Shown: positions 1 to 8,100, counted from the first letter of the stretch. The stretch is 64,000 bases of DNA from Mesorhizobium sp. (GCF_023954305.1 NZ_JAMLIG010000002.1:434001-498000); one strand, 5' to 3'. The notes: generated by a model from the sequence alone, not told the origin. Numbers and translations are program-made.

Positions 1-303
1 GAGGCAAACGCCTTCTCCGAGATATCGCTTGCGACCGCCGCTCAAATCGCTGCGCCGCAAACGACGGACTCGGTCTCAAGCCCGCTTTTGACAGCGGACA
101 AGCACGGCACCCCGATCCTGACGCTCCAGGCGAGCAAGTATCTCAAGGCGTTTCAACAGGAGTGCGGCATTCCGGTTGACGGTCAAGTCGGCTGGACGAC
201 GATGGGCTGCCTGCCGGGCGGAGCAGGATACACGCTCCCGAAGGAGACGGCATTGTTCCCCCTGCCCGACGCGGGCGACACATCGACGGGCGGTCGCACA
301 TAG
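1..303 (+). CDS. 3' end of an unknown protein (5' truncated by the window)
   Basis: The frame is open from base 1 to a TAG at 301-303 and covers the last 100 residues of a longer protein. The segment around residues 36-72, ending VDGQVGWTTMGCLP, loosely recalls a peptidoglycan-binding repeat (long helix, then VDG and a W-T-rich loop), but this resemblance is weak and is inference only. The tail is rich in Pro, Thr and Gly. I do not recognise the family and the N-terminus is missing. Confidence 0.5.
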   Translation, partial: EANAFSEISLATAAQIAAPQTTDSVSSPLLTADKHGTPILTLQASKYLKAFQQECGIPVDGQVGWTTMGCLPGGAGYTLPKETALFPLPDAGDTSTGGRT

Positions 304-682
304 GCGACGCCATCTCCGGCGCCAGCCCGAGCGCGACACGGTCGGAGATTTCGCACGCAAGTGCCCGATCCGGGACCTCAAAGTTGGGCGACGCTCGTTC
401 TCGACGCCAAAGTCACTTCCGAATTGCTCAAGCAGCGACCGTATGGAGTGGTATCGCGCAGGTCCCCGCGCGAGACCTGTCGACCATCCAGTTTCCCTGT
501 CCCGTGGATTTGCGAGATAAAGCCTCGATCGGCAGACACCCAATACATGCCTGGGGACGGCCTGATTCGGATAGAAACAGCTCAGAGCGAAGCAGAATGC
601 TTTATTTCTGATTGAAGAGCGGTTGAAACAAAGCACATCGCTTGCTAAGGTTTTCTTGGGGCGAGATCTTCGGGGGTTTATT
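304..682. other. Intergenic stretch without a convincing gene
   Basis: Several short overlapping open frames occur on both strands here, but none has a good ribosome binding site, a recognisable product or consistent codon use. Base composition drops towards the right end, entering the AT-richer DNA of the next gene. It may hold decayed coding sequence; nothing can be named. Confidence 0.5.
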
Positions 683-1066
683 ATGGGCACAATTGTCAGA
701 ATTATTAGCGCTGCGGGATTGCTCTTTGCGACCGTAAGCGCAGCGGACTCTAAACATCAGATTAATCGGAATGTCAAAAGCGGCGAAGCCACCTACATCT
801 CCGACAACTTTAACTGCAAGGGCGGGGCCGTCTCCGCGGCCATTTCGACGCCTCCGGCACACGGAACAGCGAAAGTCGTTGTTGTCACGGAAGCCGTGAG
901 TTCCAGGAAGCTGAAGACAAGTGGCTTTTTGTCGTGCGAGGGGAAGGTAACGAAGATATACTATATACAATACAAGTCAAATGCCGGTTATAAGGGAAAA
1001 GATGTTATTGGGGTTAGATGGAGTGGGTCGAATAAGGAATTCAACTACAAAGTTAACGTTAAGTAA
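683..1066 (+). CDS. Small exported protein with a cadherin-like-repeat signature
   Basis: Encodes 127 residues. I chose the ATG at 683 because a G-rich ribosome site (672-676) lies just upstream and the product then begins with a clean signal peptide (short basic start, hydrophobic core, cleavage near VSAADS at about residue 22). The mature part has PPAHGTAKV near residue 58 and SNAGYKGKDVIGVRW near residue 99. This is the spacing seen in single tandem cadherin-like repeats (PxHGT...GYxGxDxxxY). Two cysteines could form one disulfide. The gene is visibly AT-richer than most of the window (AAT, ATT and ATA codons are common), which hints at horizontal acquisition. Function unknown. Confidence 0.6.
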   Translation: MGTIVRIISAAGLLFATVSAADSKHQINRNVKSGEATYISDNFNCKGGAVSAAISTPPAHGTAKVVVVTEAVSSRKLKTSGFLSCEGKVTKIYYIQYKSNAGYKGKDVIGVRWSGSNKEFNYKVNVK

Positions 1067-1127
1067 TCCCTATCTTATAGTTTACTTTTACTAATCTACG
1101 TATCGCGACATAGTTCGGGGCGCCGGA

Positions 1128-1412
1128 ATGCGAACATCTATGATCTCACTCAAGGGAAAATTGATTTCCGCAGTCGCCACGGTACTTATCTATCATGCCG
1201 CGCCAGCGGCGGCTAATTTTACCTGTAAGGTGCAATGCACGACCGCGGCGGGCGCAGCGGCAGGCAAGAAGTCAACTTCATCGGTTGCACAGCCTCAACT
1301 GTGCGGAGCTTTCATCAAGAAGGAAGCCAAGAAATGCCCCGGCGGCAACGCCAACGGCGACGCTGGGGGGTATGGCACGATAAAGATCCGCGACGGCAAG
1401 GTGGCTCGCTAA
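1128..1412 (+). CDS. Small exported Cys-containing hypothetical protein
   Basis: Encodes 94 residues; a second in-frame ATG at 1140 is an equally plausible start. The N-terminus is a signal peptide (hydrophobic LISAVATVLIYHAAPAAA, cleavage near residue 29). The mature part of about 65 residues is basic, has four cysteines (CKVQC, LCGAF, KKCPGG) and ends in a Gly-rich stretch. Four cysteines would suit a small disulfide-stabilised periplasmic or surface protein. It lies 61 bases after the preceding exported protein in the same orientation. No family recognised. Confidence 0.55.
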   Translation: MRTSMISLKGKLISAVATVLIYHAAPAAANFTCKVQCTTAAGAAAGKKSTSSVAQPQLCGAFIKKEAKKCPGGNANGDAGGYGTIKIRDGKVAR

Positions 1413-1566
1413 GGCGCGCTGGCCGACGCCCTTGGAATAGCCGTCTGAGGTCCGCCAGAAATTCGGGTGGGCCAGGTCAGCATTTCTCCCTGCTCAATCT
1501 ATTTGGAGGGATGTGATCTGCGGAACCGAACAACACCTCTTCGCCATCGATTCAAGCTTCGCTCAG

Positions 1567-2040
1567 CTACGCCATCTCCGGTTTCAGCCCGAGCGCCACG
1601 CGGTCGATGATCTCCCTGAGTGCGAAGCTCGAGTTGATCTTGGTGACGTGCGGCAGCGCCGTCAGCCATTCCTTGTGGATGCGTTCGTAGTCGGCGAGGT
1701 CCCGCGCCGCGATCCTTAGGATATAGTCGTATTCGCCCGACATCAGGTGGCAGGACAGGATGTTGGGACAGCGCTTCACCGCGGCCTCGAAGTCGGACAG
1801 CGTCTTCTCGAACTGGCCGGACAGCGAGATGTGGACGATCGCGGTCATCTGGTGGCCGATCGCCGCGTTCGAGATGCGGGCATGGTAGCCGCGGATGACG
1901 CCGGCCTTTTCGAGCGCGTCGAGCCGCCGCGAACAGGCCGATTGCGACAGGCCGGCCTTTTCGGCGAGCGCCGCGTTGGAAATTCGACCGTCTTTCTGAA
2001 GCGTGTCCAGAATGGCGATATCGATCCGGTCCAGCTGCAT
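1567..2040 (-). CDS. Lrp/AsnC-family regulator, probably of alanine dehydrogenase
   Basis: A 157-residue Lrp/AsnC protein: winged helix-turn-helix at about residues 5-60 (LDTLQKDGRISNAALAEKAG, recognition helix SQSACSRRLDALE), then an effector-binding alpha/beta domain with the YDYILRI strand typical of the family. The ATG at 2040 is preceded by GAAGGATC; an in-frame start 22 codons upstream would add sequence not found in the family. It is divergent from alanine dehydrogenase with 159 bases between the starts, the arrangement of AldR/ald pairs, so alanine-responsive control of ald is the likely role. The family call is firm; the target is inferred from position. Confidence 0.88.
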   Translation of the reverse strand: MQLDRIDIAILDTLQKDGRISNAALAEKAGLSQSACSRRLDALEKAGVIRGYHARISNAAIGHQMTAIVHISLSGQFEKTLSDFEAAVKRCPNILSCHLMSGEYDYILRIAARDLADYERIHKEWLTALPHVTKINSSFALREIIDRVALGLKPEMA

Positions 2041-2199
2041 TGATCGAAGATCCTTCGAATGATTCAAATTTCCGCGCAAGAATATGCGAATCCATCCACG
2101 TCCCACAACCGCATTCGCAAGGACGTTCGGCCTGAATCGTGTTTATATTTCTTAACGCAGGGGAACATGGGCTCGTGCCCGCAAACGGAGAACAGGAAT
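2041..2199. promoter_or_regulatory. Divergent promoter region between the Lrp-type regulator and ald
   Basis: This 159-base gap is more AT-rich than its flanks, with an A/T-rich core around 2130-2160 (TGTTTATATTTCTTA). It must hold both promoters and, by analogy with other Lrp/ald pairs, the regulator's binding sites. I could not define a single convincing operator by eye. Confidence 0.5.
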
Positions 2200-3315
2200 A
2201 TGCGCGTCGGCTGTCCGAAGGAAATCAAGAACCACGAATATCGCGTCGGGCTCACCCCGGGCTCCGTCCGCGAATATGTCGCGCACGGCCATGAGGTGCT
2301 GGTCGAGACCGGCGCCGGCGCCGGCATCGGGGCAGACGACAATGCCTATCGCGCAGCGGGCGCCAGGATTGCCAAGACTGCGGCGGAGGTGTTCGAGCGC
2401 TCCGACATGATCGTCAAGGTCAAGGAGCCGCAGCCGGGCGAATGGGTGCAGCTGCGCGAAGGCCAGATTCTCTATACCTATCTCCACCTCGCGCCCGATC
2501 CGGAGCAGACCCGCGGCCTGATCGCCTCGGGCGTCACCGCCGTCGCCTACGAGACCGTGACCGACGACCGTGGCGGCCTGCCGCTGCTCGCACCGATGTC
2601 CGAGGTCGCCGGCCGCCTGTCGATCCAGGCGGGGGCCACGGCGCTGCAGAAGGCCAATGGCGGCCGCGGCGTGCTGCTCGGCGGCGTGCCCGGCGTGCTG
2701 CCGGCCAAGGTCGCGGTCATCGGCGGCGGCGTCGTTGGCCTGCATGCCGCCAAGATGGCGGTCGGGCTTGGCGCCGACGTCACCATCATCGACCGCTCGA
2801 TCCCGCGGCTGCGCCAGCTCGACGACATTTTTGGCGGCCGCGTCCACACCCGCTACTCGACGGTCGAGGCGCTTGAGGAGGAATGCTTCTCAGCCGACGT
2901 GGTGGTCGGCGCGGTGCTGATCCCGGGCGCCGCCGCTCCCAAGCTCGTCACCCGCGAGATGCTGTCTGGGATGAAGAAGGGCGCGGTTCTCGTCGACGTC
3001 GCCATCGATCAGGGCGGCTGCTTCGAGACCTCGCACGCCACCACCCATGCCGAGCCGACCTATGAGGTCGACGGCGTCATCCACTACTGCGTCGCCAATA
3101 TGCCGGGAGCGGTGCCGGTCACCTCGGCCCATGCGCTCAACAATGCCACGCTTCACTACGGTCTGCAGCTCGCCGACAAGGGCTTGAAGGCGCTCGCCGA
3201 CGACCATCACCTGCGCAATGGCCTCAACGTTCACCGCGGCAAGATCACCAACCGCGCCGTGGCCGAGGCGCTCGGCCTCGAAATGGCCGAGCCGAAGCAG
3301 GCCCTCGCAGCCTGA
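2200..3315 (+). CDS. ald: Alanine dehydrogenase
   Basis: NAD-dependent L-alanine dehydrogenase (alanine + NAD+ + H2O to pyruvate + ammonia + NADH), cytoplasmic. The 371 residues match the family length. The product starts MRVGCPKEIKNHEYRVG, the conserved substrate-binding N-terminus with Arg and Lys, and has the nucleotide-binding GGGVVGLHAAKMA at about 174-186. HAEPTYEVDGVIHYCVANMP and the C-terminal NGLNVHRGKIT are family signatures. The ATG at 2200 is chosen for the GGAGAACAGGA site ahead of it; earlier in-frame codons extend into the promoter. A strong hairpin follows the gene. Confidence 0.96.
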   Translation: MRVGCPKEIKNHEYRVGLTPGSVREYVAHGHEVLVETGAGAGIGADDNAYRAAGARIAKTAAEVFERSDMIVKVKEPQPGEWVQLREGQILYTYLHLAPDPEQTRGLIASGVTAVAYETVTDDRGGLPLLAPMSEVAGRLSIQAGATALQKANGGRGVLLGGVPGVLPAKVAVIGGGVVGLHAAKMAVGLGADVTIIDRSIPRLRQLDDIFGGRVHTRYSTVEALEEECFSADVVVGAVLIPGAAAPKLVTREMLSGMKKGAVLVDVAIDQGGCFETSHATTHAEPTYEVDGVIHYCVANMPGAVPVTSAHALNNATLHYGLQLADKGLKALADDHHLRNGLNVHRGKITNRAVAEALGLEMAEPKQALAA

Positions 3316-3346
3316 TCGGGCGCAGCGCGCCTTTCTCTCCGTGCCA

Positions 3347-3378
3347 GGCGCCCGCCTCACGGCGGGCGCCCAAGTTTT
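3347..3378 (+). terminator. Rho-independent-like terminator after ald
   Basis: A perfect 10-bp stem (GGCGCCCGCC at 3347-3356, GGCGGGCGCC at 3361-3370) with a TCAC loop is followed by CAAGTTTT. The T run is short, so termination may be partial. It separates ald from the convergent TRAP gene. Confidence 0.7.
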
Positions 3379-3408
3379 GATGAGGCCGAGGCGCCTCGGG
3401 AGCGGGCG

Positions 3409-4413
3409 CTACTTGGCCTTCGCCGCCGCGAGCTCCTGCTTGAACATCTCGACGAGCTTGGCGCCATCCGGCACGTGGCCGGCAAAGCCCGCCTCGATCC
3501 CCGGACCGAGTTTTTCGACCAGCGCCTGCAGCTGTTCCGGCGTGGCATAGGTCACGGTGTGGCCTTCGACGCCCTCGACCATCGCCTTGGACTTGCTCTC
3601 CAGCGCGTCGATGAACTTGCCGAACGCGAGGCTGCCCTCGCAGCCGGATTGCGCCAGGATCGCCGCGCGGGCCCCGTCCGACAGCGAATCCCACTTCGAC
3701 TTGGCCATGAACACCATGCCCATCGCCCCGCCGAGCGGGATGACGTAGTGGTCGGTGGTCACCTCGTTGAGGCGGAAGGCCGGGAAGGCGGTGAAGTTGA
3801 TGATCGTACCGTCCGCCGAACCGCGCTGAATGGCCTCGTAGAGTTCGGTGACGCCGAAGGAGAGCGGCGCGCCGCCGAAGGCACCGATGACGCCGGCGAT
3901 CGCCGGCACGGAGGTGATCACCTTCAAGCCCGCCATATCTTCCATGGCCGTCGCCTTGTGGCCGTTGAGATGCAGCGAAGCCTGCGGGAATTCGACGAAG
4001 AGCAGCGGGACGATATCGCCCATTTCGGCGTCGAAGGCGCCCTTCTCGTGCATCCGGCACAGCGCCATCGAGCCCTGTTCCGAATTCTCGACCATGAAGG
4101 GCAGAGTCGCCACCAGCGAACGCGGCCATTTGCCGGGATTGAAGATCGTCATGCCCCATGCGACCTGGATGACGTCGTCGGTGAGACGATCGTAGAAATT
4201 GGTGTGGTTGGCGATGACCGGCCCGTGGCGCAGCTCGATCTCGACCGCGCCGGCCGCCGTCTCGTTGATCTTCTGAGCCCACGGGATCAGGAAGCCCTGG
4301 TTGAGCGGGTGCTGTTCCGGGTTGGTGGTCGCGAAAACCAGTGTCTCCGCCTGTGCGCCGCCCGCCAGGACGGTCATTGCGGCGACGAGCGCCGCGCCGA
4401 TGGTCTTTCTCAT
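3409..4413 (-). CDS. TRAP transporter substrate-binding protein (DctP family)
   Basis: A 334-residue periplasmic solute-binding protein of the TRAP DctP/TAXI-like class. It begins with a signal peptide (MRKTIG, hydrophobic core, cleavage near GGAQAE), followed by the DctP features: HPLNQGFLIPWAQKINE near the start, a basic residue after IELRHGP, and AFPAFRLNEVTTDHY in the C-terminal lobe that normally contacts the carboxylate. The ATG at 4413 follows an excellent AGGGAGGA site. No DctQ or DctM membrane genes lie beside it, so it is an orphan binding protein here. It is divergent from a LysR-type gene, which suggests inducible uptake of the compound degraded by the downstream catabolic genes. 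The ligand is unknown. Confidence 0.9.
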   Translation of the reverse strand: MRKTIGAALVAAMTVLAGGAQAETLVFATTNPEQHPLNQGFLIPWAQKINETAAGAVEIELRHGPVIANHTNFYDRLTDDVIQVAWGMTIFNPGKWPRSLVATLPFMVENSEQGSMALCRMHEKGAFDAEMGDIVPLLFVEFPQASLHLNGHKATAMEDMAGLKVITSVPAIAGVIGAFGGAPLSFGVTELYEAIQRGSADGTIINFTAFPAFRLNEVTTDHYVIPLGGAMGMVFMAKSKWDSLSDGARAAILAQSGCEGSLAFGKFIDALESKSKAMVEGVEGHTVTYATPEQLQALVEKLGPGIEAGFAGHVPDGAKLVEMFKQELAAAKAK

Positions 4414-4502
4414 GCTGGTTCCTCCCTCATACATCCGGACGGGCTCCTCCTTGCCGGATTGCTGAGGAAATCCCTACAGGAGCCGGATGGCTTCGGAAAA
4501 TC

Positions 4503-4525
4503 CAATGTGGCAATGCTTCACATTG
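4503..4525. promoter_or_regulatory. Perfect dyad, probable LysR-type operator
   Basis: CAATGTG (4503-4509) and CACATTG (4519-4525) form a perfect 7-bp inverted repeat with a 9-base spacer. It sits between the divergent TRAP binding-protein gene (start 4413) and the LysR-type gene (start 4576), where such regulators bind. Size and A/T-flanked symmetry fit the T-N11-A class of LysR sites. The link to this regulator is inference. Confidence 0.65.
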
Positions 4526-4575
4526 AAGCCGTCAATGGATAATCGGGGCATGACGGCAAACGACGGGAGGAACGT

Positions 4576-5496
4576 ATGCGTTTTCGCCAGCTCGATCTCA
4601 ATCTCCTCGTGGCGTTCGACCACATGCTCAATCTGCGCTCGATCAGTCGCGCGGCCGAGAAGATGAACATGAGCCAGTCCGCGATGTCCAACGCGCTGAC
4701 CCGGCTCAGGGACTATTTCGACGATCCGCTGCTGGTTCAGGTCGGCCGCCGGATGGAACTGACGCCGAAGGCGGAATCGATGCGCCACTCGGTCCGCGAC
4801 ATCCTCGTGCGCATCGAATCCACCATCTCGAGCGATGCCGAATTCGATCCGGCGCGATCGAACCGCAGGTTCCGCATCCTCCTGTCGGACTACACGATGA
4901 CGGTGCTGATGCCTCGGGCGCTGGCGCTCGCGAGCCAGGAAGGTCCCAATCTGCAGTTCGAGCTCCTGCCGCAGACAGGCTCCCCCGACCTCGTCATCGA
5001 ACGCGGCGAGGCCGACGTCGTGCTGGCGCCCCGCATGTTCCTGTCGCCCGACCTGCCCAGCGAACTGCTCTTCGAGGACGGCTTCGCCTGCGTGGCGTGG
5101 AGCGGCGGGAGGTTCGGAGCCAGGGCGCCGAGCGAGGCCGAGTTCGTCGAGGCGCGTCACGTCCGGATGGTCCCGCCCACCAGCAGCACCAGCTTCGAGA
5201 ACGAGTTCATCCGCGCGCGCGGGATCGAACGCAGGACCGATATCGAATGCTACAGCTTCGCCGCCTTGCCCGCGTTGATCGTCGGATCGGACCGGCTGGC
5301 GACCGTGCACGGCCTCTTGGCCAAGACTCTGGCGCGGGCGCTGCCGGTGACGCTCCATCCCCTGCCCTTCGAGATATCGACTCTCGACGAGCACATGCAG
5401 TGGCACCCCTACAAGAGCCAGGATCCCGGTCTCAGGTGGCTGCGCGAGCTTCTGCGGCGGGCGGCCCAGATTATGCAGCGGGAACTGGCTGCGTGA
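4576..5496 (+). CDS. LysR-family regulator, NodD-like subgroup
   Basis: A 306-residue LysR-type regulator. The start MRFRQLDLNLLVAFDHML and the helix-turn-helix SISRAAEKMNMSQSAMSNAL (about 20-40) followed by LRDYFDDPLLVQVGRRMELT are typical of the NodD/NodD-like branch, which responds to aromatic inducers. The rest is the two-lobed inducer-binding domain. The ATG at 4576 follows GGGAGG. It is divergent from the TRAP binding protein and convergent with the hydrolase gene 7 bases away. I infer that it controls the surrounding catabolic genes. No nod box or nodulation genes are present, so I do not call it NodD. Confidence 0.88.
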   Translation: MRFRQLDLNLLVAFDHMLNLRSISRAAEKMNMSQSAMSNALTRLRDYFDDPLLVQVGRRMELTPKAESMRHSVRDILVRIESTISSDAEFDPARSNRRFRILLSDYTMTVLMPRALALASQEGPNLQFELLPQTGSPDLVIERGEADVVLAPRMFLSPDLPSELLFEDGFACVAWSGGRFGARAPSEAEFVEARHVRMVPPTSSTSFENEFIRARGIERRTDIECYSFAALPALIVGSDRLATVHGLLAKTLARALPVTLHPLPFEISTLDEHMQWHPYKSQDPGLRWLRELLRRAAQIMQRELAA

Positions 5497-5502
5497 CGCG
5501 CC

Positions 5503-6663
5503 TTATGCCAGCCTGCCACCCAGCGTCTCGGCGAACCAGTCGGCGATGTAGGAACGGCCGAAGCTCATGTTGTCCGCCCCGACATGCTCGACCCCGCCCT
5601 CGCGCTCGGTGAAGATCTTCAGCTCGCGGCGCGGCGAATTGACGAGCTGGTCATAGCTCTGATGGGCATAGTCGACGCTGATCTGGCGGTCCTTGGCGCC
5701 GTGGGTGACGAGGAACGGCACGCGGATCTTCTCCATCACCCCGTTGAGGTGCATGCCCGCCGACTTCTCGAGAAATTCGTCCATCGTGCGCGCGCCGAAC
5801 ACCCATTGCACATGGTTCCAGTAATGCGGCACCGGGTTTTCGCCTTCCCGCCTGAGCCGCTTCTGCTGCACTTCGGCCCAGTTGTGGTTGGCGCCCCACA
5901 CCGCCCCGGACGCGAAGCGCGGCTCGAAGGCGCAGACGCGCGGTGCATAGAAGCCGCCGAGCGAGATGCCGGTGACGCCGACCCGGCCGGCATCCACGTC
6001 GTCGCGCGCCGCCAGCCATTCGTAGACCGGCGTTCCCCATTCTTCCGACCGCCATGTCGCCGGCAGGCCCTGGAGGCGCAGGCTCTCGCCGGTGCCGGGC
6101 TGGTCGACGCAGAGCGTCGAAATCCCGCGTCGCGCCAGTTCGTGCGGCAGCCGCGACCAGAACAAAAGTTCCTTGTTGCTGTCGAGACCGTTGAGATAGA
6201 CCACTGCGGGTGCCGGTCCGGCGACGTTTTCGGCGCGGGTGAAGAGCACCGGAATGACCTTGTCCCGGTAGGGGATCTCGAACCTCTCGACGTTCTCGCG
6301 GCTATACGCCGTGCCCCTGGCAAAGGCGGCCAGCGCCTTGGCATAGGTCTCGCCGCGGCCGGGATGGCCGTGGCCCTGCATGCGTTCGGCCGTCAGCAGA
6401 TAGAGCGCGGCGCGCTGCAGCTTGGGGCCCGCCGAAAGGAGTCTTGCCTTCTCCTCGTCTTCCGCCGCCAGTCCGATCAGCCTGTCGGCGACCTTCACCC
6501 ATTCGATAAGGAAATCGGCCGTTCCGGCGTCTTCGCCGGCCTGCGATTTCTTCAGCAGCGGCTGGCACATGTCGACGATCTCGCCCAGTTCGGCTCCGCT
6601 CGCCATCGCGATCGAGATCGACAGATTCCAGACGTAGTTGGGGAAGTATTCGAACAGGGCCAT
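5503..6663 (-). CDS. Alpha/beta hydrolase resembling 2,6-dihydroxypseudooxynicotine hydrolase
   Basis: A 386-residue alpha/beta hydrolase with a long helical N-terminal cap (about 1-130), as in the FrsA/DUF1100 group that includes the C-C-bond hydrolase of bacterial nicotine degradation. The core carries the nucleophile elbow GISLGG (Ser234), an acidic residue in HGAKDRQI (Asp325) and the catalytic His in GGVEHVG (His360). The oxyanion-side motif YLNGLDSNKE precedes the core. The neighbours (flavin monooxygenase, extradiol-like VOC protein) suggest it cleaves a carbon-carbon bond of a ring-opened or beta-diketone-like intermediate, but an esterase role is possible. It is divergent from nothing and shares its strand with the downstream-numbered monooxygenase gene. 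Confidence 0.8.
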   Translation of the reverse strand: MALFEYFPNYVWNLSISIAMASGAELGEIVDMCQPLLKKSQAGEDAGTADFLIEWVKVADRLIGLAAEDEEKARLLSAGPKLQRAALYLLTAERMQGHGHPGRGETYAKALAAFARGTAYSRENVERFEIPYRDKVIPVLFTRAENVAGPAPAVVYLNGLDSNKELLFWSRLPHELARRGISTLCVDQPGTGESLRLQGLPATWRSEEWGTPVYEWLAARDDVDAGRVGVTGISLGGFYAPRVCAFEPRFASGAVWGANHNWAEVQQKRLRREGENPVPHYWNHVQWVFGARTMDEFLEKSAGMHLNGVMEKIRVPFLVTHGAKDRQISVDYAHQSYDQLVNSPRRELKIFTEREGGVEHVGADNMSFGRSYIADWFAETLGGRLA

Positions 6664-6708
6664 GCCGGCGCCTCCTTGCTTTTGCGGTCCGACCGGCCTG
6701 GCGGCCTG

Positions 6709-6741
6709 GAGCCATGTCCGATCAGATTGAACATGGCTCTA
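6709..6741. repeat. Short palindrome related to the large element at 16158-16430
   Basis: GAGCCATGT (6709-6717) pairs perfectly with ACATGGCTC (6731-6739). The interior TGTCCGATCAGATTGAAC matches, with few changes, the terminal repeats of the 273-bp element at 16158-16430 (TGTCCGAYCAGGTTGAAC). The right arm contains the TAG stop of the flavin monooxygenase gene. It may act as a hairpin between the monooxygenase and the hydrolase gene. Confidence 0.65.
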
Positions 6742-7857
6742 GATCGGCTGCGCCATCAGACCCATTGACCGGCGATTGAGGTCGGCGACGTCGACATGCT
6801 CGACCTTACCCATTTGGCCGTCGCCGATTAGGATCGAGTTCTCCACGACGAAACGGACGCGATCGAAACGGCGGTCGCGATACGACCGGAAGGCCGTCTG
6901 CGGATCGGCTGCCTTCTCCAGCTCCTCGGCGAGCACGATACCGTCCTCGATCGCCATGCCGGCACCCTGGGCGAGGTGCGGCGTCGAGGCGTGCACCGCA
7001 TCTCCGAGCAGAACCACGCGGCCTTTGTGCCAGGGTCCGTCAAGGAACAGGACCTCGAGCGGCCGCCCGACCACCCCGTCATCGTCGGTGATCTGCTCCG
7101 CAAGTTCGACGATCTGCGGTGCAGCGCCTTTGGTGCGCTCGCGCATCGCGGCGGCGGCACCTGTCTTGCCGAGGCGGAAGTCCGCCGCCTCGCGGCTGAG
7201 CAGGAACATGTACATCAGCCCCTTGCCGAGCGGCACCAGGCCGGCGCTGTGCGGTCCCATGAAGATGCGGATGCTGTTCAGGTCGGCGGGCTGCGGGAAA
7301 TTGTAGCGCCACACCCATTGTCCCGTGTAACGCGGCGTCGGCGCCTGCGGCAATATCTGGGTGCGGGTGCGCGAATAGACCCCGTCCGCCCCGACGATGA
7401 TGTCGTAGCGCCCCGTCGAGCCGTCCGAGAAGATGACGTCGACGCCGCTGCCGTCATCCTGCAACTGCTCGGCCGTAACGCCGAGCCTGACATTGACGCC
7501 CAGCTCCTTCGCCCGCGTCGCCAGAACGCGCTGCAGATCGACGCGGCGAATGCCGGCATTCGACGGGAAATGTTCACCGGCCAGCCGTGGCGTCGGGAAC
7601 TCGGCGACCTTCTGCCCGCCGGGTGCGAACATCTCGGTCAGGTCGAAGCCGAAGGCCTCGGCCATGTAGTCGTCGAGAAGTCCGAGCGAGCCCATGGCGC
7701 GAACGACGTTGAACTGTTGGATGATGCCGACGCCGTAGACCGACCACGACGCGTCCTTCTCGATGATCTCGACTGGGAAACCCTTGAGTTGAAGGGCGAT
7801 CGCGGCCGTCAGGCCTCCGATACCGCCCCCGACGATCAGCACGGAATTGAGTTTCAT
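6739..7857 (-). CDS. FAD-dependent aromatic monooxygenase
   Basis: A 372-residue group A flavin hydroxylase (salicylate hydroxylase/3-hydroxybenzoate 6-hydroxylase fold). It shows the FAD-binding GGGIGGLTAA at 10-19, the DG motif in VGADGVYSRTR and the GD motif GDAVHASTPHLAQGAGMA that binds the flavin ribose. These enzymes use NAD(P)H and O2 to hydroxylate an activated ring. The ATG at 7857 follows CGGGAGGAAG and begins at MKLNSVLIVGGG; upstream in-frame codons add a non-family tail. It lies 75 bases upstream of the hydrolase gene on the same strand, probably one transcript, and diverges from the VOC-Rieske pair. Confidence 0.9.
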   Translation of the reverse strand: MKLNSVLIVGGGIGGLTAAIALQLKGFPVEIIEKDASWSVYGVGIIQQFNVVRAMGSLGLLDDYMAEAFGFDLTEMFAPGGQKVAEFPTPRLAGEHFPSNAGIRRVDLQRVLATRAKELGVNVRLGVTAEQLQDDGSGVDVIFSDGSTGRYDIIVGADGVYSRTRTQILPQAPTPRYTGQWVWRYNFPQPADLNSIRIFMGPHSAGLVPLGKGLMYMFLLSREAADFRLGKTGAAAAMRERTKGAAPQIVELAEQITDDDGVVGRPLEVLFLDGPWHKGRVVLLGDAVHASTPHLAQGAGMAIEDGIVLAEELEKAADPQTAFRSYRDRRFDRVRFVVENSILIGDGQMGKVEHVDVADLNRRSMGLMAQPI

Positions 7858-7902
7858 GCGCCGGCTTCCTCCCGATACAGCCGGATCGACCCTATTGGCG
7901 CT

Positions 7903-7984
7903 CGTTGCATTTGAAAAGTTGAGATTGTGGATGAGGTCCATTCATCGGATCAATGCCAGTTCAATTGATGCGCTGAATGCAACG
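7903..7984. promoter_or_regulatory. Separated inverted repeats in a divergent catabolic promoter
   Basis: CGTTGCATT (7903-7911) and AATGCAACG (7976-7984) are perfect 9-base inverted copies about 73 bases apart. They lie between the monooxygenase start (7857) and the VOC protein start (8101). Two equal half-sites seven helical turns apart could mark binding of one regulator on both promoters. No protein can be assigned. Confidence 0.45.
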
Positions 7985-8100
7985 CATCCACACTTCCAAT
8001 TTTCGGGATGGCTGGCGCCGGCATAGATTGGGCTTCGAACCGCCTCGGACCCAGCCTCGCGCCGTCCACCGGCCAAGCCAGAATGACGGGAGGAAGCTTT

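Noticed and set aside
361..615. Possible 84-codon gene starting with GTG
   Set aside because: No ribosome site, overlapping frames on both strands, and no recognisable sequence. It could be decayed DNA but cannot be supported.
4414..4575. nod box for the NodD-like regulator
   Set aside because: The conserved nod-box segments are absent and there are no nodulation genes. Only a short LysR-type dyad is present.
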